Shown here: one piece after another, positions 24,034 to 34,971 of the stretch
Numbering within the stretch: position 1 is the first letter of the stretch
Layout: each line of letters begins with the position of its first letter
Assembly (NCBI GenBank): GCA_011799875.1
Contig: CM022302.1
Location: 521,592,560-521,656,559 of the forward strand
DNA from: Thinopyrum elongatum
Lineage: Eukaryota > Streptophyta > Magnoliopsida > Poales > Poaceae
Reading direction: 5' to 3'
DNA: 64,000 nt
Translations under genes and position numbers: made by a program
The notes under the pieces: generated by a model
Told to the model about the DNA's origin: nothing
Seen by the model: the letters and a program-made list of their open reading frames with translations, nothing else
Databases searched by the model: none

Positions 24034-26285
24034 TCACGGAGGTGAAGGACCGGTCGGGTTTGTGCCAGTGCCAGACGGAGAAGGACCGGTTGGGGTTGCG
24101 CTAGTGCCAGACGGAGAAGGATCGGTCGATGCTTGTCGGGAGGCATGCTGCACCAAAGATCATTTGCAATGTCTTGTTAGCATGATGCAACTCAAATGTG
24201 AATACTAGTAACTAATGACCATTCAAATGAAACTCACCGTGGGCGCTATACCAATCTGGGGCATCGGCGGAGGGGTCTGACCGTTGTTCTGGCACACGGT
24301 CTGCACATTTTGTTTTCACGAGTCTGTCATATTAGTTAGTAATGAAACGAACATTACGTGCATAATTTGGCTAATATGCAGGAGAAACTTACCACGAGGA
24401 GCTCGTATAGGGCCCGGTGAGACGCGTCGTTCCGGTTCCTTTCCTCCACCAACAGCCTTGCCGTCCTCTCCTCCATGTCCCTCTCCCTCTCTACCGCCTG
24501 CTTGTTTGCCTCCTCCAGAAGCTCCTGGGCCCTAGCCTCGATGGCGAGCTCCATTGGCCGTGGACGAGGCCTTATCTCAGGATCGGAGCTCGTTTGGCGC
24601 TTCTTGATCTCCGGGAGAGTTCTAGGACAACGTATCAGTCCATCCCCAATGGCTACCGAGCCATGGTACCTCCCGCCACCAGATAGCATCACGATCTCTG
24701 GATCAAAAGGACTCTGGCTCGGGTTGAAGTCCTCCCCTTTCCTTGTCTTCCCAACGTCTCTGTACCTCACGAGCTTGTTGTGGGAGGAGATGTTGGTGAA
24801 GCTCTTTGGATGATCGAGGTCATCCTCAGAGAATGCCTTGGCCTTCTTGAACAGGGCAGTATGGGACATGGCATAGAGGTCGTACAGCGGTGGCACATCC
24901 TTCTTGTTGTGTCGCGCCTAAAAGAGAGGAACAAAATATTAGTTAAGGGCTCAAGCTAGCATGAAGAATGAAATTGCATGAATCGTGAAGCAAACCACAT
25001 ACCCAGTGATCCCCGTACTCAAACAGGTTGGAGCTCCCTTGATGGTGTGGCACACCTTGCATTTGGGCACGCTTATCCCTGGCCTTGTTGTGGACGGCTA
25101 GCCATTGGGGAGAGCACCACTCATCCACCAACGCCTCCCAATAGTCCATCCTATCCGCACACCATCTCGGGGGCACCTAAGTTAGACAAAGAGAAATTTC
25201 AGCGCTACGCCTATGAATCAAATCAAGGAAACTAAGTACAAGGCCTTAAGAATACGTAATTACCGTCATGTACTTCTCCTTACTCAGATACTTGGCGCGG
25301 CACTTCTTCTTGGCCCTCTTAATGTTAGTCGAGGCGTAGTAGTCTCGAACAGCCTGCACCCGAGCCTCGTGCCGTAAGTTTTGAAGTAGGCGCTTGCACT
25401 CAGCTTCGACAACCATAGCTGCATTCGCCTCGTGTTCCTCAAGACACCTGTAGAAGGTCTGCAATCAAACAAGACAACACTGATTAGTACAATCACTAGG
25501 TACTATTGATTTTTAATTCTGTAAAGGAGAAATTACCCAAAACCGCCGGATCACAATGTCGGCCACCGTCTCGCACAAGACACCATCAACCCCCTCCTCC
25601 GGCGGGGCCGGGGCAGCCACGTACAGCTCCCTGCTTAGTGCTAGCTGTGGAACCTCACCCTCACCGGGCAACGTGACCCACCCCGGGAAGTGGTGCCGGC
25701 AAAGCACACCAGGACCTGGTTGGGCCTGCGGACACCAGGGGCGTGTTTCCAACCCCTACAGTATGACAAGGCCAACACATTAGATATTAATTTGAAGAAA
25801 CATGAAGGAAAAAGGTTAAAAAAGAGTAAATGCACTTACTTCTCCCCGTTAGGCTCAATCAACCACATCTGATCGCGGGTCGGCGGCACGGGCGGGAGCT
25901 TTGTACCACCACGCTGGTAGACCTTCTTGCCCCCCTCAACCAGCTCGCCCTCGCTATAGCTATCCTCAGAAAAGTTGTCCTCGCCACCATCAGCATGGCC
26001 ACTAGCCTCCGGAGTCACGTGGGATGAAGACTCTGGGACCGGAGTCTCCTGGGATGAAGACTCTAGGACCCGAGTCTCGTCGGACGAAGGCTCGTCGGCC
26101 CGAAGCTCGTGGACCGAAGTCCGAGATGGGTCCAAGTCAGACGGGTCCACCTGAGACAGAGCACTCTGGTGGTCGGGAGAATCAGCTAGGGGTGGCGGCG
26201 AGGAAGACGCAGCAGCCTTCCTACCTCTCCCGTCGCCACGTCCACCTCTAGCACCCCTCTTCGTCTTCCCCCCGACCTCTCCCAT
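24034..26285 (-). CDS. CACTA-encoded Transposase_24 / TNPA-like protein, 7 exons
   Basis: Proposed exons (minus): 26285-25840, 25755-25537, 25458-25264, 25176-25003, 24917-24393, 24300-24238, 24147-24034, with GT-AG junctions; exons 2 to 6 are each a multiple of three. The product has an acidic, Ser-rich N-terminus (PDHQSALSQVDPSDLDPSR), then ADIVIRRFW, then a basic region with KRAKKKCRAKYLSKEKY, then MDYWEALVDEWCSPQWLAVH. A long coiled-coil-like helix (ELAIEARAQELLEEANKQAV) and a Pro-rich tail with a repeated GPSPSGT-like motif follow, and the stop is TGA 24034-24036. This order is that of plant Transposase_24 (Ptta/En/Spm) proteins. By analogy with TNPA it should bind the subterminal repeats. 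The phase from exon 1 to exon 2 does not match, so exon 1 is either misjoined or frameshifted. Confidence 0.75.
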
Positions 26286-26650
26286 CCGAAGAAGAAGCAC
26301 CCGCCGGTGTCAGCATACTGTCTACCAGCGCTCTCTGAAGGTGCTATGGTGGAATAATAGCACCCCTCCCAGCACACGCCGAGGAAGGAGGCTCGGAGCG
26401 CTCTCGACCCGCGCCCAACATCTGTCAACACCTGCAATGACAAAGAGTAAACAAAATTACTACAACATAAACATAATAAAATTTTTAAGTGTGTATCATG
26501 ATCATGAACATAATAAAAAATTGAATACCTAATAACATGAACTAATTAACAATATATATATGTACATAATAATAATTGAATACCTGACCTAACTCATAAT
26601 TCACAAATATATGACCCCGTCGGCCTCTGGAAGGCCGAAGAGCACCTTTT

Positions 26651-27180
26651 TCGGGTGGTGTCGGGGGTCGGGGTGTCGTGTCGGGGTCGGGGTGCAGTGT
26701 CGGGGTCCGGGGTGCCGTGTCGGGGTGTCGGGGTGTCGGGGGTGTCGTGTCGGGGTCGGGGTGCTGTGTCGGGGTCGAGGGTGCCGTGTCGGGGTCTCGG
26801 GGTGTCGTGTCGGGGGTCGGGGTGTCGGGGGTGTCATGTCGGGGTCGGGGTGCTGTGTCGGGGTCGGGGGTGCCGTGTCGGGGTCGGGGTGCTGTGTCGG
26901 GGTCGTGGTGTCGGGGTGTCGAGGCGCGGTCGGGGTGTCGTGTTGGGGTCGGGGTGTCGGGGTCGGGATGGCAAATCCTCGACTCCTCGACCCCTTTTTC
27001 CCTCGACCCTCGACCCCTCGACACCTCGATCCTCGACCCCTAGACCCTCGACTCCTTTTCCCCTCGATCCTCGACCCCTTTTCCCCTCGACCCTCGACCC
27101 CTCGACACCTCGATCCTCGACCCCTAGACCCTCGACTCCTTTTCCCCTCGATCCTCGACCCCTCGACCACTCGGCGACCC
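26651..27180. repeat. G-rich GTCGGGGT array facing a C-rich CTCGACCC array
   Basis: 26651-26968 is made almost wholly of gtcggggt/gtgtcgggg units, and 26975-27180 of ctcgaccc units including an 84-bp tandem duplication (starts 27002 and 27086). GGGGTCG and CGACCCC are reverse complements, so the two blocks can pair as a long imperfect hairpin; the G-rich strand also has many G4 tracts. Long ORFs called across this region in several frames are artefacts of the low complexity. Confidence 0.8.
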
Positions 27181-28027
27181 TCTTTTCCCTCGGCGACCCT
27201 CTTTTTTTACTTTTCCAACTTCTATTTTTCATCTTCTACTTGTACTTCTTTTTCTTTCATCTTCTTCTTCTTCTTCTGGCGGTCGTTCATGCTGTGCTGC
27301 TAATCGTCGCCCCTCCTCCGCTTGCTGTCTTATTCTGCGTCGTCTTTCTTCTTGGTTTAGTCTGCGCTGCGGCTTAGTCGCTTTTTGTTCATTGTGTCCT
27401 TTCCGTTTTCTTCTTCTTCTCTTTTCTTCTCCTCTGTGTCTTCTCCTTGTCTTCTTCATTTCATTTCCTTTCCTCTCCACTTCTACTTTTCTTTCTTCTT
27501 CTTTTTTTTCATCTCACAAAATGTACTAATAACCTAAAATAGACTAACCTAAAATCTACTAACCTAAAATATGACTAAATATAAAAATCTAACCTACAAC
27601 CTACTAACCTAAAAAAGCAACTAACCTAAATTACTAACAGTAAAACTAAATCAACTAACCTAAATAGCAAGAAAAAAAGAAATAAAAAAAAGGGAAGAAT
27701 CTCACCAGGGGGCAGCTGGACGGAGCGGTGCCGGGCGACGGGGGGCGGCTGGCCTGAGAGGCGACGGGCGGCGGAGCGGCGACGGGCGACGGGCGACCTG
27801 AGCGGCAGGGCGCCGGGGCGGTCGCAAGGCCTGGGCGGGGCGCCGGGGCGACGGGCGGCCTTGGGGGTCGGGGGCGGTGGGGGTCGGGGTCGGGGGCCGC
27901 GTGGGTGGCGGGGGTCAGCGGTGGGGGCGGCTCGGGCACGGGGATGGCGCAGGTGAGGTGAGGGGAGAGACAGAGGGGAGAGAGAGAGAGGGGTGGGGGC
28001 GCGGGCGCTGACCATTTTTTGTTAGGT
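27181..28027. other. CACTA interior: CT-rich then GC-rich low-complexity DNA
   Basis: 27190-27520 is a pyrimidine-rich run (tctt/cttct), 27530-27690 an AT-rich run with repeated ctaacctaaa, and 27710-28010 GC-rich with gggcgacgggcgg repeats. It lies upstream of the TNPA-like gene on the minus strand and may include its promoter, but no TATA box is clear. No gene seen. Confidence 0.4.
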
Positions 28028-28341
28028 CAAAGCTCTTTGCTGTCTGCTAGCAGACGGCAAAGAGCCTAGCTAGTGGGGTGGGGCCGGGGGAAACGGCCGT
28101 TAGGTTGGCCACTTTCTTTGCCGTCTGCTAGCAGACGGCAAAGAAAGTGGCCGTTAGGTGGTTCTCGTTAATGTGCCACCCTTCCTCTTTGCCGTCTACT
28201 AGCAGACGGCAAAGAGCTGGCTGACGGCAAACATGATCTTTGCCGTCAGCTCTTTCTTTGCCGTCTGTTTTCTGTAAGCTGATGGCAAAGACCTTCTTTG
28301 CCGTCAGCTAGCTGACGGCAAAGATCCTGATTCCAGTAGTG
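28028..28341. repeat. CACTA right subterminal repeats with perfect palindromes
   Basis: Contains repeated ctttgccgtctgctagcaga units. 28107-28152 is a perfect 46-bp palindrome centred on gctagc, and 28295-28324 is a perfect 30-bp palindrome centred on agctagct. These mirror the left subterminal repeats and are the expected TNPA-binding region. Confidence 0.85.
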
Positions 28342-29786
28342 TATGGAGTGTCGAACCCACAAGGAGCTAAAGATAAGATCAATATTCTCTCAAGTCCTAT
28401 CTACCACTGATACGACTCTACGTACACCGAACGTTTGCTTCCATCTAGGAACGAGAAATAAACTACGTTGTGGGTATGAAGAGGATAACTTTGCATGATA
28501 TTGGAGAACTAAAATATAAAAGTAGGTGCTATTAACATGAAGTTAGAATATATTACTATATATTATAAATAGCGAGTGTGGAATAATGATGGGTCGGTGT
28601 GCGGAATTATCCTAGGCAATTGTTAACAAGATCGGTAGTCATCATTGCAATTTTATATGAGGGAGAGGCATAAGCTAACATACTTTCTCTTCTTGGATCA
28701 TATGCACTTATGATTGGAACTCTAGCAAGCATCCGCAACTACTAAATATCATTAAGGTAAAACCCAACTATAGCATTAAAGCATCAAGTCCCCTTTATCC
28801 CATATGCAACAACCCCCTTACTCGGGTTAAAGCTTCTGTCACTCTAGCAACCCACTATAAGCGAATCATGAATGTATTGCAACACCTTACAACGGTAATC
28901 CTTCACGTGTGCGCGGCACGGAAGGCACCATAGGACAGCACCAAAATAAAACATACAACTCAAACCAATCTAGATCATCAATCAACCCAACAGACAAAAG
29001 AAACTACTCAAAACATCATAGGATGGCAACACATCATTGGATCATAATATGTGGCATAAAACACCATATTCAAGTAGGGGATTACAACGGGGTGCGGGAG
29101 AGTGGACCGCCGAAAAGAGATGAGGAACATGATGAAGATGGTGATGTTGATGAAGACAATCACCGCGGCGATGGTTCCCCCGGTGGCACTCCGGCGCCAT
29201 CGAGAGAGAGGGGGAGAGGGTCTCCCCCTTGTGCTTCCTCCTCCATGGCCTCCCCCCTAGATGGGGAGAGGTTCTCCCTCTGGTCCTTGGACTCCATGGC
29301 GATGATGGCCCCCTCCGGGATCCTCCTCCATGGCCTCCGGTGATGATGGCCCCCTCCGCAGGGTACCGGAGAGGGCCTAGATTGATTTTTCATGGCTATC
29401 CTGATCTAGGTTTCTTTCTGGGGGTTTTGGTATTTATAGGAATTTTTGGCGTCAGTCTCACATCAAGGGGGTCCACGAGGCAGCGACATGGTAGGAGCAC
29501 CCTCCCGGGGGGGTAGGGCGTGCCCCCCTACCTTGTCGTTGCCTCGGGACTCTTCTGGTCCAACTCTTGTGCTTCGGGGTTCTCTTTTGGTCCATAAAAA
29601 ATCATGGTAAATTTTTAGCCCATTCCGAGAACTCTTATTTCTGCACAAGAAACGACACCACGGTAGTTCTGCTGAAAACAGCGTCAGTCTGGGTTAGTTC
29701 TAATCAAATCATACCAAAACCATATAAAATTGTTGTAAACATGGCATGAATACTTCATAAATTATAGATACGTCGGAGACGTATCA

Positions 29787-30867
29787 GCATCCCCAAGCTT
29801 AATTCCTGCTCGTCCTCGAGTATGTAAATGATAGAAGAAATAATTTATGAAGTGTGAATGCTAGCATAGTGCATAAATTTGATCAAGGATAGTTCCAAAC
29901 ACTTTTTCTAGCATTATTCTTTATCATAAACAGTAGCTCATCTCATAAAACTTCTCATGATCAAGTAACAAGCTATTCACATGTTAAAGTATAGACCATA
30001 AAGTTTCTTGAAAACTAACAAACTAGGCTTTCAGTCACCAAACAATTGCAATTCATTTTATTTTCAGGAAGGGTCTATGTAAGAGCTTTGATTTAGCAAA
30101 TTCCACATACTCAACTATCATATAGTCTTCCATGATTGCTAACACTCAAAGCATATTTTTAGAAGAAATAGCATCCGTCAAACACAGAGGAAGATAGGGG
30201 CTTAATGTTTCGCCTCCCAACTTATTTATCATATAGATAATTGTCAACAATAATAATTCATGATCAAATATATTTGAATGGCCATATATGCTTGGATCTT
30301 TCCCCACCACATGATGCTTGCCAACTAAATAATAATTGAGGTTTAAATTAAAAGGAATACTATTGACTCTTGCATAAAAGTAAAAGATAGGCCCTTCGCA
30401 GAGGGAAGAAGAGGTTGTCATGCGCTTTTTAATTTTGGATGTGCAAACCCTTAATGCAAAGGAACATCACATTGTATTGCCCTTTGTGATAGCAACCTTT
30501 ATTATGCAGTCCATCGCTTTTAATCCTTTACCATCACAAGTTCGTACAACGCTTATTTTCCCTTACAATAAAAGATCATACATATTTAGGAGCAATTTTT
30601 ATTGCTTTTTGCACCGATGACAACTTACTTGAAGGATCTTATTCAATCCATAGGTAGATATGGTGGACACTCATGACATGAAACAGGGTTTAAGGGTTTT
30701 GGATGCACAAGTAGTATCTCTACTTAGTACAAAATTTTGGCTAGCAAAAGATCCTAAGCAAGCAACAAATGTTAGAGGATCCATAACAATATAACTTCTA
30801 TGCAAATATACCCAAACATAACTCATTACGTTGTCTTCCTTGTCCAACTTCAACTAATTTGCTCAAG
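29787..30867. other. Interior of the truncated LARD element, no gene
   Basis: AT-rich noncoding interior, alignable in part with 13093-15000 (for example aattcctgctcgtcctcgag). Short ORFs on either strand have no recognised domain. Confidence 0.55.
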
Positions 30868-33800
30868 TGTAACACCCCATGTAATTAACCACAGTGATCA
30901 CCTTTAGTTAATGCCATGTCAGTAAGTTTAACAGTGCCTAGCCATCATTTGCATCATATTGCATTTCAAACTCCTAATTCAAACTTCAAATTAAATTAAA
31001 GTGGAAATAAAAGTTGTTCCAGAGTGGAAACTAAAATGTTCATTAAATAGCAAATAATTCAGAGGCAATTATAAAATTGTAACCAACATCAATGGGCTTG
31101 GTTAATTGACCCTAACAACCTCAAACAGTAGCAAACATCAACATTTAATAACCTTTTATTTAATCTAAATTAAATATGAAATTATATTTGACCCAAAATA
31201 GTTTTTGGTGTTAGATAATAATGCACTGCAATTTATGAGCTAGGTCACTTATTTTGTAAAAGTAGTTTAGTGGCTAAACAATTTGCAAAACAGAAAAACA
31301 AAAGGAAACAGAAAACAAAACAGAAAAGAAAAGAAGAAAAAGAAAAAGGCCCGCAGCGGCTGGGCCTAAGTGGCTACAGCGCCGGCCCAGCCCACCCCGC
31401 ACCTCCTCCCAACTCCGGCACTGCTCACCCTCGCTCGCTGTCGAGCACCTGGTGCGCGCGCCTCGCCCGAGCTGGCCCCCCTCCCTCCCTGCTCGACAGC
31501 GCGTCAGCGCCCGCGTGGAGGATAAGGGCAAGCCCCGCGACCCCCTGGCGTCTCCCTCGCCCCACTTTCCCCTCCCTCGCTCGCTCTCCGCCATGGCCGA
31601 CGCGGCCTTCGCCGTTGCTCCGTCGCCCGCGAAGCCACCGCCTCCGCCTCGCCGCTCCGGCGAGTCCAGCATCACCGCCGAGCTCCGCTACGTCGTCTGC
31701 GTCAACGAGCCGAAGCCGAGGACCCCTCCATCGCCAGACTGCCTCGTCTTCTTCCCCTACGGCCGCCGTCGAACGCCTCCTCGATTCACCGCCGTCGCCC
31801 TTCCTTGAGCCGTCCCTGGGCCTTCTCTGCAATGCTAGTGAGCCCCCGCGTCGATCCCTCCTCTCCCCGCTCTCTCTCCGTAGTCGTAGCTACCGCCCCC
31901 ATCTCGCCCGAGCTCGCTGCCGCGTAGCTCATCGCCGGTCTCGTTCCGGCGACCAAATGGCCCCGTGCTCATGCCCATCTTGCTCGTCGCATCGAGTAGG
32001 CCTCGCCTAGCCACTTGCTTCGATCGCGCGCGCACCGTAGCCCCCATCCCGTAGCACACCCGAAACGGCCGCCGCCGACGTGCTCGCCGCCGTTAGCTCC
32101 GGCCACCGCAGCACCTCGCACCACCGCCATTTGCCGCGACATCTTCTTGCCGTTCCAACACACCACTCCGCGACCAAAATGGTGGCCCATACGCGATTTC
32201 CGACCACCTCCCGAAGCCGCGCCGCTGCAAACGAGCTCGCCGGCGAGATTCCGACGGGTCGCCGGCCACCGCTGACCTGGCCCGACATGTGGGGCCCGCT
32301 GTGCCACTGACCAGTCGGTCCAGCTGACCTGTTGACTGGGTCAACTGCTGACTGGGCTGGCCCTATTAAAAAGATTTTTATAAATAACTAAATCTGTAAA
32401 TTAATTAATTAGTTAATTAAAACACTAATCTCTCACTGACCAGTAGGCCCCACCCACTAATTAACCTAATTAGTTTAAACTAACTCTGTTTGATTAGTTG
32501 AGTCACTGACAAGTGGGTCCCACTGGACCCACAGGTCAGGTTTGACTCTGGTCAGCAGGGTTTGACCTACTGACGTCATGGTGATGTCATGATGATGTCA
32601 TCATTTACTGTTTTGGATAATGTTGATTTAAAATAATTAAATAAATTCAGAAAATAATTAAAACTTTAGAAAATCATAGAAAATAAACTGTAGCTCGGAT
32701 GAAAATACTTTGTACATGAAAGTTGCTCAGAACGGCGAGACGAATCCGAATACGCAATTTGTTCGTCCGCCACACATCCCTAGCATAGCGAACCTGCAAC
32801 CGTCCCCCTCCGGTCCGTCTGTCCAAAAATGGCAAACACCGGGAATACTTTCCCGGATGTTTTCCCCATTCGCCAGTAACACCTAGTATTGCGTTAGATC
32901 ACACCTAGTGTCGTTTATTGCCATGTCATGCATATCGTTTTCATTTTTGCCGTGAATTTATTGTTTCCTTCCCCTCCTTCTCTCTCGATAGACGCCGAGA
33001 CCGACGCCGACGCAGCAGAGTACGACTACTCTCCGGACGAGCAGCCTTCTGACGACCAGCCCCTCTCAGCAGAGCTTCCAGGCAAGCCCCCCCCCCCCTG
33101 ATCACTCCGATATCGCCCATTCCATTCTCTCATGCTTGCATTAGATTTTGCTACTATAAATGATTTCTCCTATTCTGATGCATAGCCTGTTTTTGTAACC
33201 TGCTTATTGCTACCTTACCTGCCTAATTCAAACTGCTTAGTATAGGTTGGTTAGTGATCCATCACTGACCCCCACCTTGTCCTTTTTGCCTCTGCTTCAT
33301 CATCGATGACTCGATCAACATGATCGACGTCCAGAGACCGACACCTCACTTCACCCCCCTTTGTTGTACGACTCTGCATAGTTACTAACAAGTGCCGAGG
33401 GTGATACCTCGTAACGCACTCCTGATGATAACTCTGTAGTGTAGATGTTCGGTCGTGGTCATCGAGGGTGATTCCTCCTTCACCACTCCCGATACGACTC
33501 TGTCGTGCAATCCCTCAAGTGTGAACCTCGAGGGTGATTCCTCCTACGTTCACCTTGCTGATTTGATCGAGTGGAATTCACCGAGGGTGATTCCTCGGGG
33601 TTTCCCCCTTGATGTTATGACCACACGGTTACATTGACCTTTGTCGCAGGTGGGTCGACCCTGAGGGGTATCCGCGGGGGAAATTATGCAGTCGGGTTTG
33701 CCAGGAGGGCACCCGAGAAAGATATTGTGGCGGAGCATCAGAAACTCTGATCGTCTCCGCGAGTTATTAAATACGCCTAATGGATTTGGGTAATTGATCT

Positions 33801-34966
33801 GAGTTGGCCAATGGCCTATACGCACTACCACCACGCGGGATAATGGTTTATGGGGCCCTCTACGTCGTACGTTTCTCCCGAAAGCTCATCAGACGTCACA
33901 GTTCACCGTGCGGGCTGATTGTTGGGGTTGGGCTGGATACTTCACTCACGAGTTTAGTGTCGTGCCTGCTCCCCGGCCATTCTCGCAACGCGCAGGAGCG
34001 CCCGGGGCGATGGCCCAACACCCCTGGGTGCATAGGTTAGTCCGGCGTGTTGACCTCTCTGTTGAGCCTAGGTAGGGCGCTGCTTCGTGTTGATCTCCTG
34101 AGGCCGGGCATTACCCAGCAAGTGTGTACGGCCAGAGGTGATCGAGCGTGTTGGGTAACATTAGTGCACCCCTGCAAGGAAGTGATTTATTCGAATAGCC
34201 GTGTCCACGGTAACAGGGCACTCAGTTTGGTATCCCGATCTATTACTTGAACTGGATACATGTTTAACTAATTGAAGCTTCGGGATCGCTTTCTCGCAGG
34301 GAGTCGAGGAAGGATCTCTAGGCTTTGCCTCAACATGCTTGCTTAATAAAATGTTTTTTTTGTACTCTTCTAATTGCTGCAAGACGGTGGCTTCGTGAAG
34401 ATGCTAGTCTTCGATAGGACTAGGTCTTTTCTCTATTCTGGCATTTCTGCAGCCCAGTCCACATATACAGCCTTTCTTTGATAATGTTGCATATGTAGTG
34501 TAGATCCTTGCTTGCTGAGTACTTTGGATGAGTACTCACGGTTGCTTTGCTACCTCTTTTTCCCCCATACCCCTTTTAATGTTACCTCAGACGATGGAGC
34601 CCAGGAGCCAGATGCCACCGTAGGAGCTTACTACCAGGAGGGCCCAGACGGCACTTACTACTGGATTGAGCCAGCCGACCAGGAGTAGGATCGGAGGCCC
34701 TAGGCAGGAACCCTTGGCCTTTCGATCTAGAGTCATTGTTTGTGCTAGCCTTCTTCAGGCAAACCTTGATTAACTATGTCTGTACCCGATATTATTTGTA
34801 TGACTGACTTATGTATACGGATCCTCGTGATCCCGGGTCTATAATATTCGTGGATCTCCGTTTATTTGTGTTAGAGTTGTGTTGTGATATCTTCCCGTGA
34901 GTCCCTGTGCTTGATCGTGCATGTTTGCGTGTATGATTAGTGCACGATTGAGTCAGGGGTGCCACA
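30868..34966. mobile_element. Solo LTR, 4.1 kb, with perfect 5-bp target duplication
   Basis: Starts TGTAACACCCCATGT and ends GGGGTGCCACA, with TCAAG on both sides (30863-30867 and 34967-34971). The flanks continue the interior of the surrounding LARD element without a break. There is no second LTR or interior, so it is best read as a solo LTR left by LTR-LTR recombination of a large gypsy-type element. The middle (31350-32340) is GC-rich and produces many overlapping chance ORFs. I cannot name the family. A small split ORF is described separately. Confidence 0.8.
32992..34688 (+). other. Possible spliced small ORF inside the solo LTR (GC-AG intron)
   Basis: Segment A (32992-33081) follows an acceptor ctctcgatag and encodes the acidic stretch DAETDADAAEYDYSPDEQPS and more, ending CCAG at a GCAAGC donor. 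Segment B (34591-34688) follows acceptor ttacctcag and encodes DGAQEPDATVGAYYQEGPDG and more, with stop TAG 34686-34688. The junction codon restores phase (G plus AC). Without splicing, segment A runs to a nearby TGA. An upstream first exon with a start codon was not found. Function unknown; it could be a relic of a transcript running through the LTR. Confidence 0.35.
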
Positions 34967-34971
34967 TCAAG

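Larger units (their letters stand above)
21848..28341 (-). mobile_element. CACTA transposon (6.5 kb) carrying a TNPA-like gene
   Basis: The termini are CACTACAGGAATCAGGAACT at the left and, as reverse complement, CACTACTGGAATCAGGATCT at the right. The 3-bp target duplication is TAT on both sides (21845-21847 and 28342-28344). Both subterminal regions are packed with palindromic tttgccgtctg...cagacggcaaa units. The interior has a 269-bp array, a seven-exon TNPA-like gene on the minus strand, G- and C-rich blocks, and no visible TNPD/TNP2 transposase. It is therefore a non-autonomous or internally deleted element that would need transposase in trans. It sits inside an LTR of the surrounding LARD element and so is younger than it. 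Confidence 0.93.

Noticed and set aside
26611..27377. Long overlapping ORFs of 230-240 codons on the plus strand (and 160-189 on the minus)
   Set aside because: They are translations of the gtcggggt/ctcgaccc repeats in several frames at once; composition, not selection, keeps them open.
31270..32010. 246-codon Pro/Arg/Ser-rich ORF
   Set aside because: It lies in the GC-rich core of the solo LTR, with equally long ORFs on both strands and no domain.
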